NCBI RefSeq assembly: GCF_036880965.1
Contig: NZ_JBAJMV010000005.1
Span: 186,001-250,000, forward strand
Length of the DNA stretch: 64,000 bases
Origin: JAUASW01 sp036880965
GTDB lineage: Bacteria; Pseudomonadota; Gammaproteobacteria; Burkholderiales; Burkholderiaceae_C
Reading direction: 5' to 3'
The notes under the pieces were generated by a model. That model made no database searches. It was not told the DNA's origin and saw nothing but the letters and a program-made list of their open reading frames with translations. Within the stretch, counting starts at the first letter, position 1; every line of letters begins with the position of its first letter. Shown in pieces: positions 17,382 to 24,113 of this stretch. The translations under genes were made by a program, and so were the position numbers.

Positions 17382-17415
17382 TTGTCCTACGCAGCGGCGC
17401 TGCGTCGGCCGACAA
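17382..17415 (+). terminator. Nested dyad just after the histidine kinase gene
   Basis: Eight bases after the kinase stop, TTGTC...GACAA encloses a perfect ACGCAGC-ggc-GCTGCGT stem. No T tract follows. It can fold as an RNA hairpin and may help end the kinase transcript before the YqjD-like operon. Confidence 0.4.
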
Positions 17416-17523
17416 ATGCGCGGCCGTCACGACGATGGTCGCCAACGGCAGCGAGCCTGAGACTGGGGCCATCGCAACGAAGGCGTTGCGAGTCATCTTG
17501 TTGTTCATTGCGAAGGAAACCCC

Positions 17524-17775
17524 ATGAAAGCTGAAGTCACGATAGAACCCGGCAACACCGTCGATGCCCAACCGCTGTTCAGCCGCGCGGCCGAGCAGGC
17601 CAAGGAGCTGGTCCATCGCAGTGGCGCGGCGATTCGCGAGCAGGCCCACAAGGCCTCCGACAGCACGGTCAGCTACATCCGCGCCGAGCCGGTCAAGGCC
17701 GTGTTGATCGCTGCTGCCAGCGGTGCAGCCCTGGCCACCGTGATCGGCCTGCTGTCGCGTTCGCGCCGGGATTGA
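17524..17775 (+). CDS. DUF883/YqjD-ElaB-like membrane-anchored protein
   Basis: 83 residues. An amphipathic helical N-terminus (AAEQAKELVHRSGAAIREQA) is followed by a C-terminal membrane helix with a Gly/Ala core (PVKAVLIAAASGAALATVIGLL) and a basic tail SRSRRD. This is the layout of the YqjD/ElaB/YgaM family: tail-anchored inner-membrane proteins, some ribosome-binding and RpoS-dependent in E. coli. Its TGA overlaps the ATG of the next gene (TGATG), giving a three-gene operon with the same order as E. coli yqjD-yqjE-yqjK. Confidence 0.85.
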   Translation: MKAEVTIEPGNTVDAQPLFSRAAEQAKELVHRSGAAIREQAHKASDSTVSYIRAEPVKAVLIAAASGAALATVIGLLSRSRRD

Positions 17776-18182
17776 TGAGCATGTGGCCTGCCTGGTTGCA
17801 GATGCTGGCGGCGCGCCCGCAGTTGCTGGCCGAGCATGGCCAGGCCTATGTGCAACTGCTGGGCGAAGAGTCGGGCGAGGCACTGGCCGGTTGGCGGCGT
17901 CAGTTGATCTGGCATCTGCTCGCTGGCCTGTGCCTCGCGATGGCCTTGCTGCTCGCGGGCACGGCGTGCCTGCTTGCGGCCGCATTGCCGTTGGCGCAGA
18001 TGCCCTTGCCCTGGCTGTTGCTGGCCTTGCCTTTACTGCCCCTGCTCGCCGGGTTGGCTTGCTGGCAGCAGGCGGGCAGGGCGCAGGCGCGCTGCTTTGT
18101 GCGCCTGCGGCAGCAACTGCGCGCCGACGAGGTGCTGCTGCAAGAGTTGCTGGCCCCGCCCTCGAAAGGAGCCACGCCATGA
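17775..18182 (+). CDS. YqjE-like (phage-holin-like family) membrane protein
   Basis: 135 residues with two long hydrophobic segments (about 40-70 and 72-98) flanked by polar helices; QAYVQLLGEE and a C-terminal amphipathic helix (VRLRQQLRADEVLLQELL) match the layout of YqjE/holin-superfamily-III-like proteins. The start at 17775 overlaps the upstream stop, and the gene's own stop overlaps the next ATG (ATGA). Function in the family is unknown; it usually travels with YqjD-like proteins. Confidence 0.75.
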   Translation: MSMWPAWLQMLAARPQLLAEHGQAYVQLLGEESGEALAGWRRQLIWHLLAGLCLAMALLLAGTACLLAAALPLAQMPLPWLLLALPLLPLLAGLACWQQAGRAQARCFVRLRQQLRADEVLLQELLAPPSKGATP

Positions 18183-18532
18183 GCAGCGCCGCTGTTGTGC
18201 GGCTGGAACTCTCGCGCCAGAAGATGCGTGCCGCCTTGCAATCCCCGGGCCTGCCGCTGGAGAGCCTGCTGCTGCAGCGCGCCGCCGGCCGGGCCAATGA
18301 AGCGCTGGAGCCCTTGCTGCAACCAATCGCCCGCAAACACCCCTGGTTGCTGGTGATGGGGGCTGCCGCGCTGGGCGGCTGCCTGGTGGCGGCCAGGCCC
18401 TGGCGTTGGCCGCTGATGGCCTTGCTGCCAACGCTGCTGCCCGCCGTTCTGCCCCAGTTGCTGAGCGGCATCGCACAGCAGGGCTTGCTCGAGGGCCTGC
18501 TGACGCTGTTGCGGCGACCACCGCCGTCTTGA
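18179..18532 (+). CDS. Small membrane protein, third gene of the YqjD/YqjE-like operon
   Basis: 117 residues from the ATG that overlaps the YqjE-like stop. A polar N-terminus (LELSRQKMRAALQSPG) leads to one or two hydrophobic segments (HPWLLVMGAAALGGCLVAARPW, then PLMALLPTLLPAVLPQLL). The position equals that of yqjK in enterobacteria, though sequence similarity is not evident by eye. It ends exactly one base before the stop of the convergent diguanylate cyclase gene. Confidence 0.7.
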   Translation: MSSAAVVRLELSRQKMRAALQSPGLPLESLLLQRAAGRANEALEPLLQPIARKHPWLLVMGAAALGGCLVAARPWRWPLMALLPTLLPAVLPQLLSGIAQQGLLEGLLTLLRRPPPS

Positions 18533-19459
18533 TCAGCGCGCGGCGCTCTGGTCAAAGAAGGCATGGCCGCTGTGTTGCTGCTTGGCGTGGTACATCGCCA
18601 GGTCGGCGGCCTTGAGCAGGTCGGTTACCGTCTGGCCATCGGCCGGACAAAGCGAGATGCCAATGCTGGGCTTGATGCTGAGCTTCAAGATGCCCAGGGT
18701 CAGCGGTGCAGCCACCACCTCATGAAGCTTGACCGCCAGCTGGATCAGCTGGCCACGGCTGTGCCAGTCCAGGCGCAGGCAGGCGAACTCGTCGCCGCCG
18801 ATGCGGCTGATCATGTCCCCCTGTCGCACCACGCGGCTCAGGCGCGAGGCCACGACGCGCAGCAGCTCGTCGCCGATCTGGTGGCCATGGTTGTCGTTGA
18901 TCGCCTTGAAACCGTCAAGGTCCATGAAGAGCACGGCCATGCCGGGCGGCGGCGTGCCCTCATCATGGCGCAGCGCCAGCTCCAGGCGCTGGCGGAAATA
19001 GCGCCGGTTGGGCAGGCCGGTCAGGGTGTCGTGCAGTGCCATGTGGCGGGCGCGCCGCTCGCCGGCCTGGGTGCCGGCCAGCTCGGCCTGCGCCTGCTCC
19101 AGCTCCAGCTGCATGCTGTGCAGTGCCTGCTGAGCGAGCAGGCGCTGTTCGGCCAGGTGTCCGGCCAGGCCGCTCTGCAGCTGATCCAGCGCCACCGCGC
19201 AGGTCAGCATCTGCTGGCGCAGATAGCGAACAGCCTCGGCATGGTCGTCAGTATGGGGGCGCTGCCCTGCCTGCAGCCGGAGCCGGGTCTTGACCGCCTC
19301 CATCAGCGGCTCCCAGTCGGCTGGCGGCGGGCGAACTTGCGGTCCTGGCAGCGCAGTCTGCGGTTTCAGTACCAGCGGCTGTGCGGGTGGCTGCGCATTG
19401 CCTGGCCAGGATCTGGAGAGGGTGGCAGCAGAAGTTGGGGCAGGGGCTGAGCTCAGCAT
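18533..19459 (-). CDS. Diguanylate cyclase (GGDEF domain)
   Basis: 308 residues; start at 19459 behind a good AAGGAG site. The first 130 residues are Pro/Ala-rich followed by a Gln/Leu-rich coiled coil, with no membrane helix. The catalytic domain is complete: DTLTGLPNRR, MDLDGFKAINDNHGH, intact GGDEF at 221-225, and the inhibitory I-site RQGD at 212-215. It should make cyclic di-GMP in the cytoplasm with product inhibition. The soluble N-terminus gives no hint of the signal. It stands tail to tail with the YqjK-position gene with no gap. Confidence 0.93.
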   Translation of the reverse strand: MLSSAPAPTSAATLSRSWPGNAQPPAQPLVLKPQTALPGPQVRPPPADWEPLMEAVKTRLRLQAGQRPHTDDHAEAVRYLRQQMLTCAVALDQLQSGLAGHLAEQRLLAQQALHSMQLELEQAQAELAGTQAGERRARHMALHDTLTGLPNRRYFRQRLELALRHDEGTPPPGMAVLFMDLDGFKAINDNHGHQIGDELLRVVASRLSRVVRQGDMISRIGGDEFACLRLDWHSRGQLIQLAVKLHEVVAAPLTLGILKLSIKPSIGISLCPADGQTVTDLLKAADLAMYHAKQQHSGHAFFDQSAAR

Positions 19460-19497
19460 GGAGTCTCCTTGCGACAAGTCATCAGATCGGTCGGGCT

Positions 19498-19656
19498 TCA
19501 GAGCCGGCCGCCCAGGAGCATCAGGACCAGCACCACCACGATCAGGCCCAGCGCACCGCTTGGCAGGTAGCCCCAGCCGCGGCTGTGCGGCCATGTGGGC
19601 ATGGCGCCGACCAGCATCAGGATCAGCACGATCAACAGCAGTACGCTTATAGACAT
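19498..19656 (-). CDS. DUF3309 family small membrane protein
   Basis: 52 residues: two hydrophobic helices (MSISVLLLIVLILMLVGAMP and LGLIVVVLVLMLLGG) joined by a short loop with the family-typical WPHSRGWGYLPSG. DUF3309 proteins are common, uncharacterised, stress-associated in context. An upstream copy of the shared 19-bp palindrome lies 57-75 bp before the start. The gene is 38 bp upstream of the diguanylate cyclase on the same strand, so the two may share a transcript. Confidence 0.88.
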   Translation of the reverse strand: MSISVLLLIVLILMLVGAMPTWPHSRGWGYLPSGALGLIVVVLVLMLLGGRL

Positions 19657-19712
19657 GGCGTTGCGCTCCTTTTCAGGGGGAGAGGCCGCAGCCTGCGGCA
19701 GGTGAAATGCCC

Positions 19713-19731
19713 GGTCTGTGCGACAGCGCAC
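19713..19731 (-). promoter_or_regulatory. Shared palindrome, site C (upstream of DUF3309)
   Basis: Read on the minus strand it is GTGCGCTGTCGCACAGACC, differing at two positions from the site upstream of the hydroxylase-like gene. The palindromic core 19718-19731 is centred 68.5 bp before the start codon. Placing the centre at -41.5 puts CAGGCT at the -10 position, which keeps the conserved A and T. Confidence 0.6.
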
Positions 19732-19777
19732 GCACGGGAGGATGCCTCAGCGTGGCAACAACGCTCGTGCATGGCGT

Positions 19778-20242
19778 TCACTGGCTGAGGATCAGTTGCA
19801 GGATGACGCCGGTGGCGATTGCCACCAGCAGGTAGTCGCTGCCGGTCTGCACCCAGTGGTAGCCGCGCGGCGGCGAGCTCAGGCGGTGGCCGCGCCAGTC
19901 TTCCACCACAAAAGTACGGCTGCGGTAGTAGCTGGGCAGGCGGTCGCCGCGATGAAAGCTGTGGTCGGGGCCGGCGCCGCGCGAGTCCCAGCCGCCACGG
20001 CCATCGCGCCAGCGTGGCTGGCCGCGCTCGCCGCGCTCGTCGCGGTTGTCACGCTGTTCATGGTGATTGCGCTGGTCCCGGCGCTGCCGCTGCTGCTCGC
20101 GCTGCTCGCGCTGGTTGTTTTCGCGCTCGCGCTCGCGTTGTCGTTCGCGCTGCGGCGGGCCCTGGGCCTGGACAACGCCGCTCGCCAGCAGGGAGAGGGC
20201 CAGCATCAGTGAACGGTACATCAGGCTGCGACTGTGGGTCAT
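19778..20242 (-). CDS. RcnB-like periplasmic protein
   Basis: 154 residues; signal peptide ending in VVQA, then a long Arg/Gln/Glu-rich low-complexity stretch (about 30-75) and a C-terminal domain with GDRLPSYYRSRTFVVEDWRGHRLSSPPRGYHWVQTGSDYLLVAIATGVI. This last block is the hallmark of the RcnB family. E. coli RcnB influences nickel/cobalt efflux, but most homologues are not metal-specific as far as known. One copy of the shared palindrome lies 53-66 bp before the start with a recognisable TATGGT -10 element between. A TGGTG/CACCA dyad (20255-20270) sits just ahead of the GGAG ribosome site. Confidence 0.85.
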   Translation of the reverse strand: MTHSRSLMYRSLMLALSLLASGVVQAQGPPQRERQRERERENNQREQREQQRQRRDQRNHHEQRDNRDERGERGQPRWRDGRGGWDSRGAGPDHSFHRGDRLPSYYRSRTFVVEDWRGHRLSSPPRGYHWVQTGSDYLLVAIATGVILQLILSQ

Positions 20243-20289
20243 GGTGGACTCCGGTGGTGTAGTAGCACCATAGGCCGGGCGAGCCTGCG

Positions 20290-20308
20290 CATCGGTGCGC
20301 TGGCGAAC
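20290..20308 (-). promoter_or_regulatory. Shared palindrome, site D (upstream of RcnB-like gene)
   Basis: Minus strand GTTCGCCAGCGCACCGATG. The core (20295-20308) is centred at 20301.5. The -10-like TATGGT (20272-20267) predicts transcription start at 20260, so the site is centred at exactly -41.5, the position of class II Crp/Fnr activators. Confidence 0.65.
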
Positions 20309-20315
20309 CCAGGCG

Positions 20316-21008
20316 CTAATCGAGAAAGTCCTCCAGCGAGGTGCGCTCGCTGGCGTAGCAACTGCAGGCGGCGGCTTCCAGTCCTGGGCGGTCCAGCACC
20401 TGGATGTCGCCACGGTGGTAGCGGATCAGGCCGGCGCGCTGCATGGCCCCGGCCGCCGCCGTGACGCCGACACGGCGCACACCCAGCATGCTGGCCAGGA
20501 ACTCATGCGTCATCTGGAAGCTGTCGGCATGGGCGCGGTCCTGCGTCATCAGCAGCCAGCGCGCCAGGCGCGGGCCGATCATATGGAAGCGCAGGCAGCC
20601 GGCCGCATTGGCCTGCTGGGCCAGGCGCACATAGAGGTAGCGCTGCAAGAGCTGTTGCAAAGGCGGGCTGACGGACAGTTCCCGCTTGAACGCAACGGCG
20701 CCGATGCGCCAGGCCAGTCCGGGGCCCTGCACCAGGGCCTGGAGCAAGGCCGCCCGAATGCCCAGCAGCAGATGCAGGCCGACCATGCCTTCATTGCCGA
20801 CCAGGCCCACCTCCAGGCTCGGGTGGGCATCGATCCTGGTGAGCATCGACACATAGGCCCGCACTGGGAAGTAGGCGTAGCTGGTGATGTCGCCGCGCTG
20901 CCACAGAGTCTCGCCCATGCCCAGGGTCACAGGCTGGCAGGCGGCCAGGAGTCGCGCCCTGTCGAGGCGGGGCAGGCGGGCAATCAGGTCGTTCCTGGGC
21001 TCGGACAA
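20316..21008 (-). CDS. Crp/Fnr-family transcriptional regulator (paralogue 1)
   Basis: 230 residues. An N-terminal cyclic-nucleotide-binding-like beta-roll (LGMGETLWQRGDITSYAYFPV, LEVGLVGNEGMVGLHLLLG) is joined by a long helix to a winged HTH (MTHEFLASMLGVRRVGVTAAAGAMQRAGLIRYHRGDIQVLDRPGLE). It lacks the Cys cluster of FNR and the cAMP pocket residues are not recognisable, so the ligand is unknown. It is paralogous to the next gene upstream (21093-21812). This subgroup is frequent in Burkholderiales and rhizobia. It may be autoregulated: a weak partial match to the shared palindrome lies at 21062-21075. Confidence 0.9.
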   Translation of the reverse strand: MSEPRNDLIARLPRLDRARLLAACQPVTLGMGETLWQRGDITSYAYFPVRAYVSMLTRIDAHPSLEVGLVGNEGMVGLHLLLGIRAALLQALVQGPGLAWRIGAVAFKRELSVSPPLQQLLQRYLYVRLAQQANAAGCLRFHMIGPRLARWLLMTQDRAHADSFQMTHEFLASMLGVRRVGVTAAAGAMQRAGLIRYHRGDIQVLDRPGLEAAACSCYASERTSLEDFLD

Positions 21009-21092
21009 GCGGCTCTCCGGCAGTGATTCGCCAGTCTTGTACGGCTGTGCTTCTGCTGACTGTCTGCCAGCGTACAGAGTGCATGGCTCGCG

Positions 21093-21812
21093 TCAGCGCG
21101 CGGGCAGGTCTGGCAGCAGACGTTCGTACTCCCTGCGCACCACCTCGTAGCATTCGCAGCTGCGCGCCTCCAGGCCGGGCCGGTCCAGCACGCTGATGTG
21201 GCCGCGCGCATAGCGGATCAGGCCGGCTGCCTGCAGCTTCAAGGCGCTTTCGGTCACGCCCTCTCGTCGCACGCCCAGCATGTTGGCGATCAGCTCCTGC
21301 GTCATCACCAGCTCGTTGCTGGTCAGCCGGTCCAGGCTCAGCAGCAGCCAGCGGCAGAGCTGCTGGTCCAGCGAATGGTGGCGGTTGCAGACGGCAGTCT
21401 GGGCCATCTGCGTGATGAGAGCCTGGGTGTAGCGCAGCAGCAGGTGCATCACCGGCCCGCCACGCTCGAACTCGTCGCGCATGCCCTGGGCGCGCAGCCG
21501 GTAGCCTTCGCCAGCGCTTTGCACCACGGCGCGGCTGGGCGTCGAGCCGCCGCCCATGAACAGCGCAATGCCCACCAGGCCCTCGTTGCCGACCACGGCG
21601 ATCTCGGCCGAGGCACCGTTTTCCAGCACATAGAGCAGGGACACGATGGCCGAGGTCGGGAAATAGACGTGGCTGAGCGTGCGCCCCGACTCGTAAAGCA
21701 CCTGGCCCAGCGGCAGTGCCACCCATTCCAGCTGAGGCAGCCAGCGCTGCAACTCGGCCTCGGGCAGGGCGGCCAGCAGATGGTTGTTCAAAGGGGGTAT
21801 TCGTTCTGGCAT
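21093..21812 (-). CDS. Crp/Fnr-family transcriptional regulator (paralogue 2)
   Basis: 239 residues, start at 21812. Same architecture as the neighbour: effector-binding beta-roll (LPLGQVLYESGRTLSHVYFPTSAIVSLLY, AEIAVVGNEGLVGIALFMGG), dimer helix, then HTH (MTQELIANMLGVRREGVTESALKLQAAGLIRYARGHISVLDRPGLEARSCECYEVV). Both paralogues share the LGVRR-GVT recognition helix and the LDRPGLE tail followed by C-x-C. It is divergent from the hydroxylase-like gene, and the 160-bp region between contains the best copy of the shared palindrome, making this protein the prime candidate for binding it. Confidence 0.9.
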   Translation of the reverse strand: MPERIPPLNNHLLAALPEAELQRWLPQLEWVALPLGQVLYESGRTLSHVYFPTSAIVSLLYVLENGASAEIAVVGNEGLVGIALFMGGGSTPSRAVVQSAGEGYRLRAQGMRDEFERGGPVMHLLLRYTQALITQMAQTAVCNRHHSLDQQLCRWLLLSLDRLTSNELVMTQELIANMLGVRREGVTESALKLQAAGLIRYARGHISVLDRPGLEARSCECYEVVRREYERLLPDLPAR

Positions 21813-21903
21813 GGCGGCTTCGCGCGACAGCGGGGCTGGCGACACCACAGCGTGGCATCGGAAAGCGCCAGGCCGACTATAGGCAGTTGCGGCCAGATCA
21901 TTG

Positions 21904-21922
21904 GTGCGCTAGCGCACAGACC
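21904..21922 (+). promoter_or_regulatory. Shared palindrome, site A (divergent Crp/Fnr - hydroxylase region)
   Basis: GTGCGCTAGCGCACAGACC; the first 14 bases (21904-21917) are a perfect palindrome. Centre 21910.5 is 62.5 bp before the hydroxylase-like start at 21973. With the centre at -41.5 the -10 hexamer is TAGCTT (21940-21945), a fair match to TATAAT. Confidence 0.7.
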
Positions 21923-21972
21923 ATTCGTGAGGCTCCACCTAGCTTGTGCTGCTGTTCAACGAGGGATGATGC

Positions 21973-22536
21973 ATGGACCTGCTGTCGATGGAACAAAGCC
22001 CGGGCACCTATCGCGCCGACTTCGTGCTGTACGGCTCGCTGGTCTTGCTGCTGGTCAGCCTGAGCCTGTGGAACGCGGCACCGCATCCGGCCGGATGGCT
22101 GGCCGCGCTGCTGGCGGGCTTTGCCCTCTGGAGCCTGATCGAGTACCTGGTGCATCGCTTTGTCCTGCATGGCATCGAGCCGTTCAAGCGCCTGCATGCG
22201 GTGCACCACGCCCGGCCGCGTGCGCTCTACGGCCTGCCCACGCTGTTCAGCCTGCCGCTGTTTGCAGGGCTGGTATTCCTGCCGCTGCTGGTGCTGCTGG
22301 GCTTGTGGCCCAGCTTGCCGTTGATGGCCGGTGTGTTGGCGGGCTATCTGTTCTACGGCCTGGCTCACCACCTGGCTCACCAGGGCCTGTCAAAAAAATG
22401 GCCAGGCCCGGCCTGGCAGTTGCGCCGGCAACGCTGGCATGCCCACCACCATGGGGGCCAGGCCGCCTGCTACGGCGTCAGCACCGGCGTCTGGGACCAG
22501 TTGCTGGGAACCGGCTGGCGCAAGGGGGTTCGCTAG
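21973..22536 (+). CDS. Fatty acid hydroxylase/sterol desaturase superfamily membrane protein
   Basis: 187 residues with about four membrane helices and the histidine clusters of the di-iron hydroxylase family: EYLVHRFVLHG, LHAVHHARP, AHHLAHQG and WHAHHHG. These bind two irons at the cytoplasmic face and hydroxylate or desaturate lipid chains using oxygen. The substrate is unknown; in bacteria such proteins modify fatty acids, hopanoids or carotenoids. Shared-palindrome sites lie upstream (A) and over its stop codon (B), the latter serving the next gene. It diverges from the second Crp/Fnr gene. Confidence 0.88.
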   Translation: MDLLSMEQSPGTYRADFVLYGSLVLLLVSLSLWNAAPHPAGWLAALLAGFALWSLIEYLVHRFVLHGIEPFKRLHAVHHARPRALYGLPTLFSLPLFAGLVFLPLLVLLGLWPSLPLMAGVLAGYLFYGLAHHLAHQGLSKKWPGPAWQLRRQRWHAHHHGGQAACYGVSTGVWDQLLGTGWRKGVR

Positions 22537-22546
22537 CGCACAGACC
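22528..22546 (+). promoter_or_regulatory. Shared palindrome, site B (upstream of the OmpA - glucan synthase operon)
   Basis: GTTCGCTAGCGCACAGACC, one base different from site A over 19 positions. It overlaps the TAG stop of the hydroxylase-like gene and is centred 102.5 bp before the OmpA start, with GATAAA (22565-22570) near the expected -10 position, one base off ideal spacing. Confidence 0.6.
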
Positions 22547-22636
22547 CGCAGCGGCCTTGGCGTCGATAAAGGCAACTCGGTGCGTGAGGTCATGCATGCA
22601 CACCGCGACGCTCACAACCGACCCAAAGGACTGTTC

Positions 22637-23863
22637 ATGAAATCGTTCCACCACACAGCCGCAGCCCCGCCCCGTACTTCGCAGCGCCCGCTGCTGCGCC
22701 TGCTGGCCCTGGCTGGCCTCGGCCCCTTGACCCTGCTCAGCGCCACGGCGCAGGAGGCCGGCTATGGCTATGGCGGCCTGTCCGTTGGCCAGTCACGCTC
22801 GCGCATTGACGAAGCGCGCCTGCTCAGCAGCCGCATGGGTGCGGGTATGAGCCTCACCACCCTGGATCGCGACCGCACCGCCACCGGCTACAAGGCCTTA
22901 CTCGGCTACCAGATGAGCGACATGTGGGCCATCGAAGGCGGCTATTTCAATCTCGGCCGCTTCAACTTCGGTGGCGACGTCACGCCACCCGGGCGCCTGA
23001 ACGGCAGCCTGCGCGCCCAGGGCTTCAATGCCGACCTGGTGGCGCGCGTGCCGCTGACCCAGAACCTCTCGGCGCTGGCGCGGGTGGGCGGCATCTATGG
23101 CCGCACCAACGACCACTTCGAAGGCTCCGGCTCTGCCCAGCCCATCAACACCAGCCCGACGACGCGCGGCAAGGGCTACAAGGCCGGCCTGGGCCTGAAC
23201 TATGCGATCTCCTCGACGCTGTCGGTACGCGCCGAGGCCGAGCGCTACCGCGTCTATGACGCGATTGGCGGTCGCGGCAACATCAACCTGGTCTCGGTCG
23301 GCCTGGTGATGCCTTTCGACAGCCCGCGTCCGGCGCCCCGTCGCTCGGAGGCGCCTGCGCCCATGCCGGTGATGGCCCAGGCCGAACCGCCGATGGTCAT
23401 GCCGCCGCCCGCGCCGCCGGCACTGCAGGTGGTGATGGCTCCGCCGCCCCCGCCGCCCCCGCCGCCCGCGCCGCCGCAGCGCCAGCGCGTCAGCTTCTCG
23501 GCCGAATCGCTGTTCGGCTTCGACAACGCCGTTGTGCGCCCCGAAGGCCGCAGTGCCCTTGACGGCTTCAGCGCCCAGACGCGCGGACTCACGTTCGAGC
23601 AGATCAATGTCGAGGGCTATACCGACCGTCTGGGCACCGAGCGCTACAACCAGAACCTTTCGCAGCAGCGCGCCGATGCCGTCAAGGCTTACCTGGTGAG
23701 CAGCGGTGGCCTGACGGCGGGCAAGATCACCGCCACTGGGCATGGCGAAAGCAAGCCCATCACGCTGCTGGCAGATTGCCGAGGCACGCAGGCGTCGGCG
23801 CGTTTGATCGCCTGCCTGCAGCCGGACCGCCGGGTCGAAATCGAAGTGGTCGGATCGCGCTGA
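22637..23863 (+). CDS. OmpA-family outer-membrane protein with N-terminal beta-barrel
   Basis: 408 residues; start at 22637 behind AAAGGA. Signal peptide ending in ATA, an OmpA-like eight-stranded barrel (about 40-225: YGYGGLSVGQSRSRID, YKALLGYQMSDMWAIEGGYFNLG, VSVGLVMPF), a striking Pro-rich linker with a run of nine Pro, and a C-terminal OmpA peptidoglycan-binding domain (SAESLFGFDNAVVRPEG, INVEGYTDRLGTERYNQNLSQQRADAVKAYL, RVEIEV). It ties outer membrane to cell wall. It is the first gene of a probable operon with a small protein and the cyclic glucan synthase. Confidence 0.93.
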   Translation: MKSFHHTAAAPPRTSQRPLLRLLALAGLGPLTLLSATAQEAGYGYGGLSVGQSRSRIDEARLLSSRMGAGMSLTTLDRDRTATGYKALLGYQMSDMWAIEGGYFNLGRFNFGGDVTPPGRLNGSLRAQGFNADLVARVPLTQNLSALARVGGIYGRTNDHFEGSGSAQPINTSPTTRGKGYKAGLGLNYAISSTLSVRAEAERYRVYDAIGGRGNINLVSVGLVMPFDSPRPAPRRSEAPAPMPVMAQAEPPMVMPPPAPPALQVVMAPPPPPPPPPAPPQRQRVSFSAESLFGFDNAVVRPEGRSALDGFSAQTRGLTFEQINVEGYTDRLGTERYNQNLSQQRADAVKAYLVSSGGLTAGKITATGHGESKPITLLADCRGTQASARLIACLQPDRRVEIEVVGSR

Positions 23864-23866
23864 GCC

Positions 23867-24103
23867 ATGGCCGCTGCTTTCACTCCGTCGCACTGGAGCA
23901 CGGCCAGTGGCAACGACAGCACGGACACCTCGCCCATGGAGTTGTCGGTTCTGGGCGAGCATGTGCGCCAGTGCCGCGGCCTGCCAGGGCGGCTGACCGC
24001 CGTGCATTGCGGTGCCCAGCGCATGCTGGGTTTCTGCAGCGCACGCCTGGTCAGCAGCGTGTTGGTGCTGACATTGCTGGCCGCTGCGCTCTGGTGGCTC
24101 TAG
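23867..24103 (+). CDS. Small C-terminally anchored membrane protein, unknown
   Basis: 78 residues between the OmpA gene (3 bp gap) and the glucan synthase (10 bp gap), same strand. A polar N-terminal part with several Cys/His residues ends in one membrane helix (SARLVSSVLVLTLLAAALWWL) at the extreme C-terminus. I do not recognise it. No strong ribosome site precedes the ATG, but AGGAG for the next gene overlaps its stop, consistent with an operon. Confidence 0.5.
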   Translation: MAAAFTPSHWSTASGNDSTDTSPMELSVLGEHVRQCRGLPGRLTAVHCGAQRMLGFCSARLVSSVLVLTLLAAALWWL

Positions 24104-24113
24104 GAGCCATGGC

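Noticed and set aside
21062..21075. Possible sixth copy of the shared palindrome upstream of the first Crp/Fnr gene (minus strand GTACGCTGGCAGAC)
   Set aside because: Only about 10 of 14 positions match and the implied -10 element lacks the conserved T; spacing is suggestive but not enough.
23430..23475. Proline-codon run in the OmpA gene as a possible phase-variable tract
   Set aside because: The run is made of mixed CCG/CCC codons and encodes a normal Pro-rich linker; no long mononucleotide tract.
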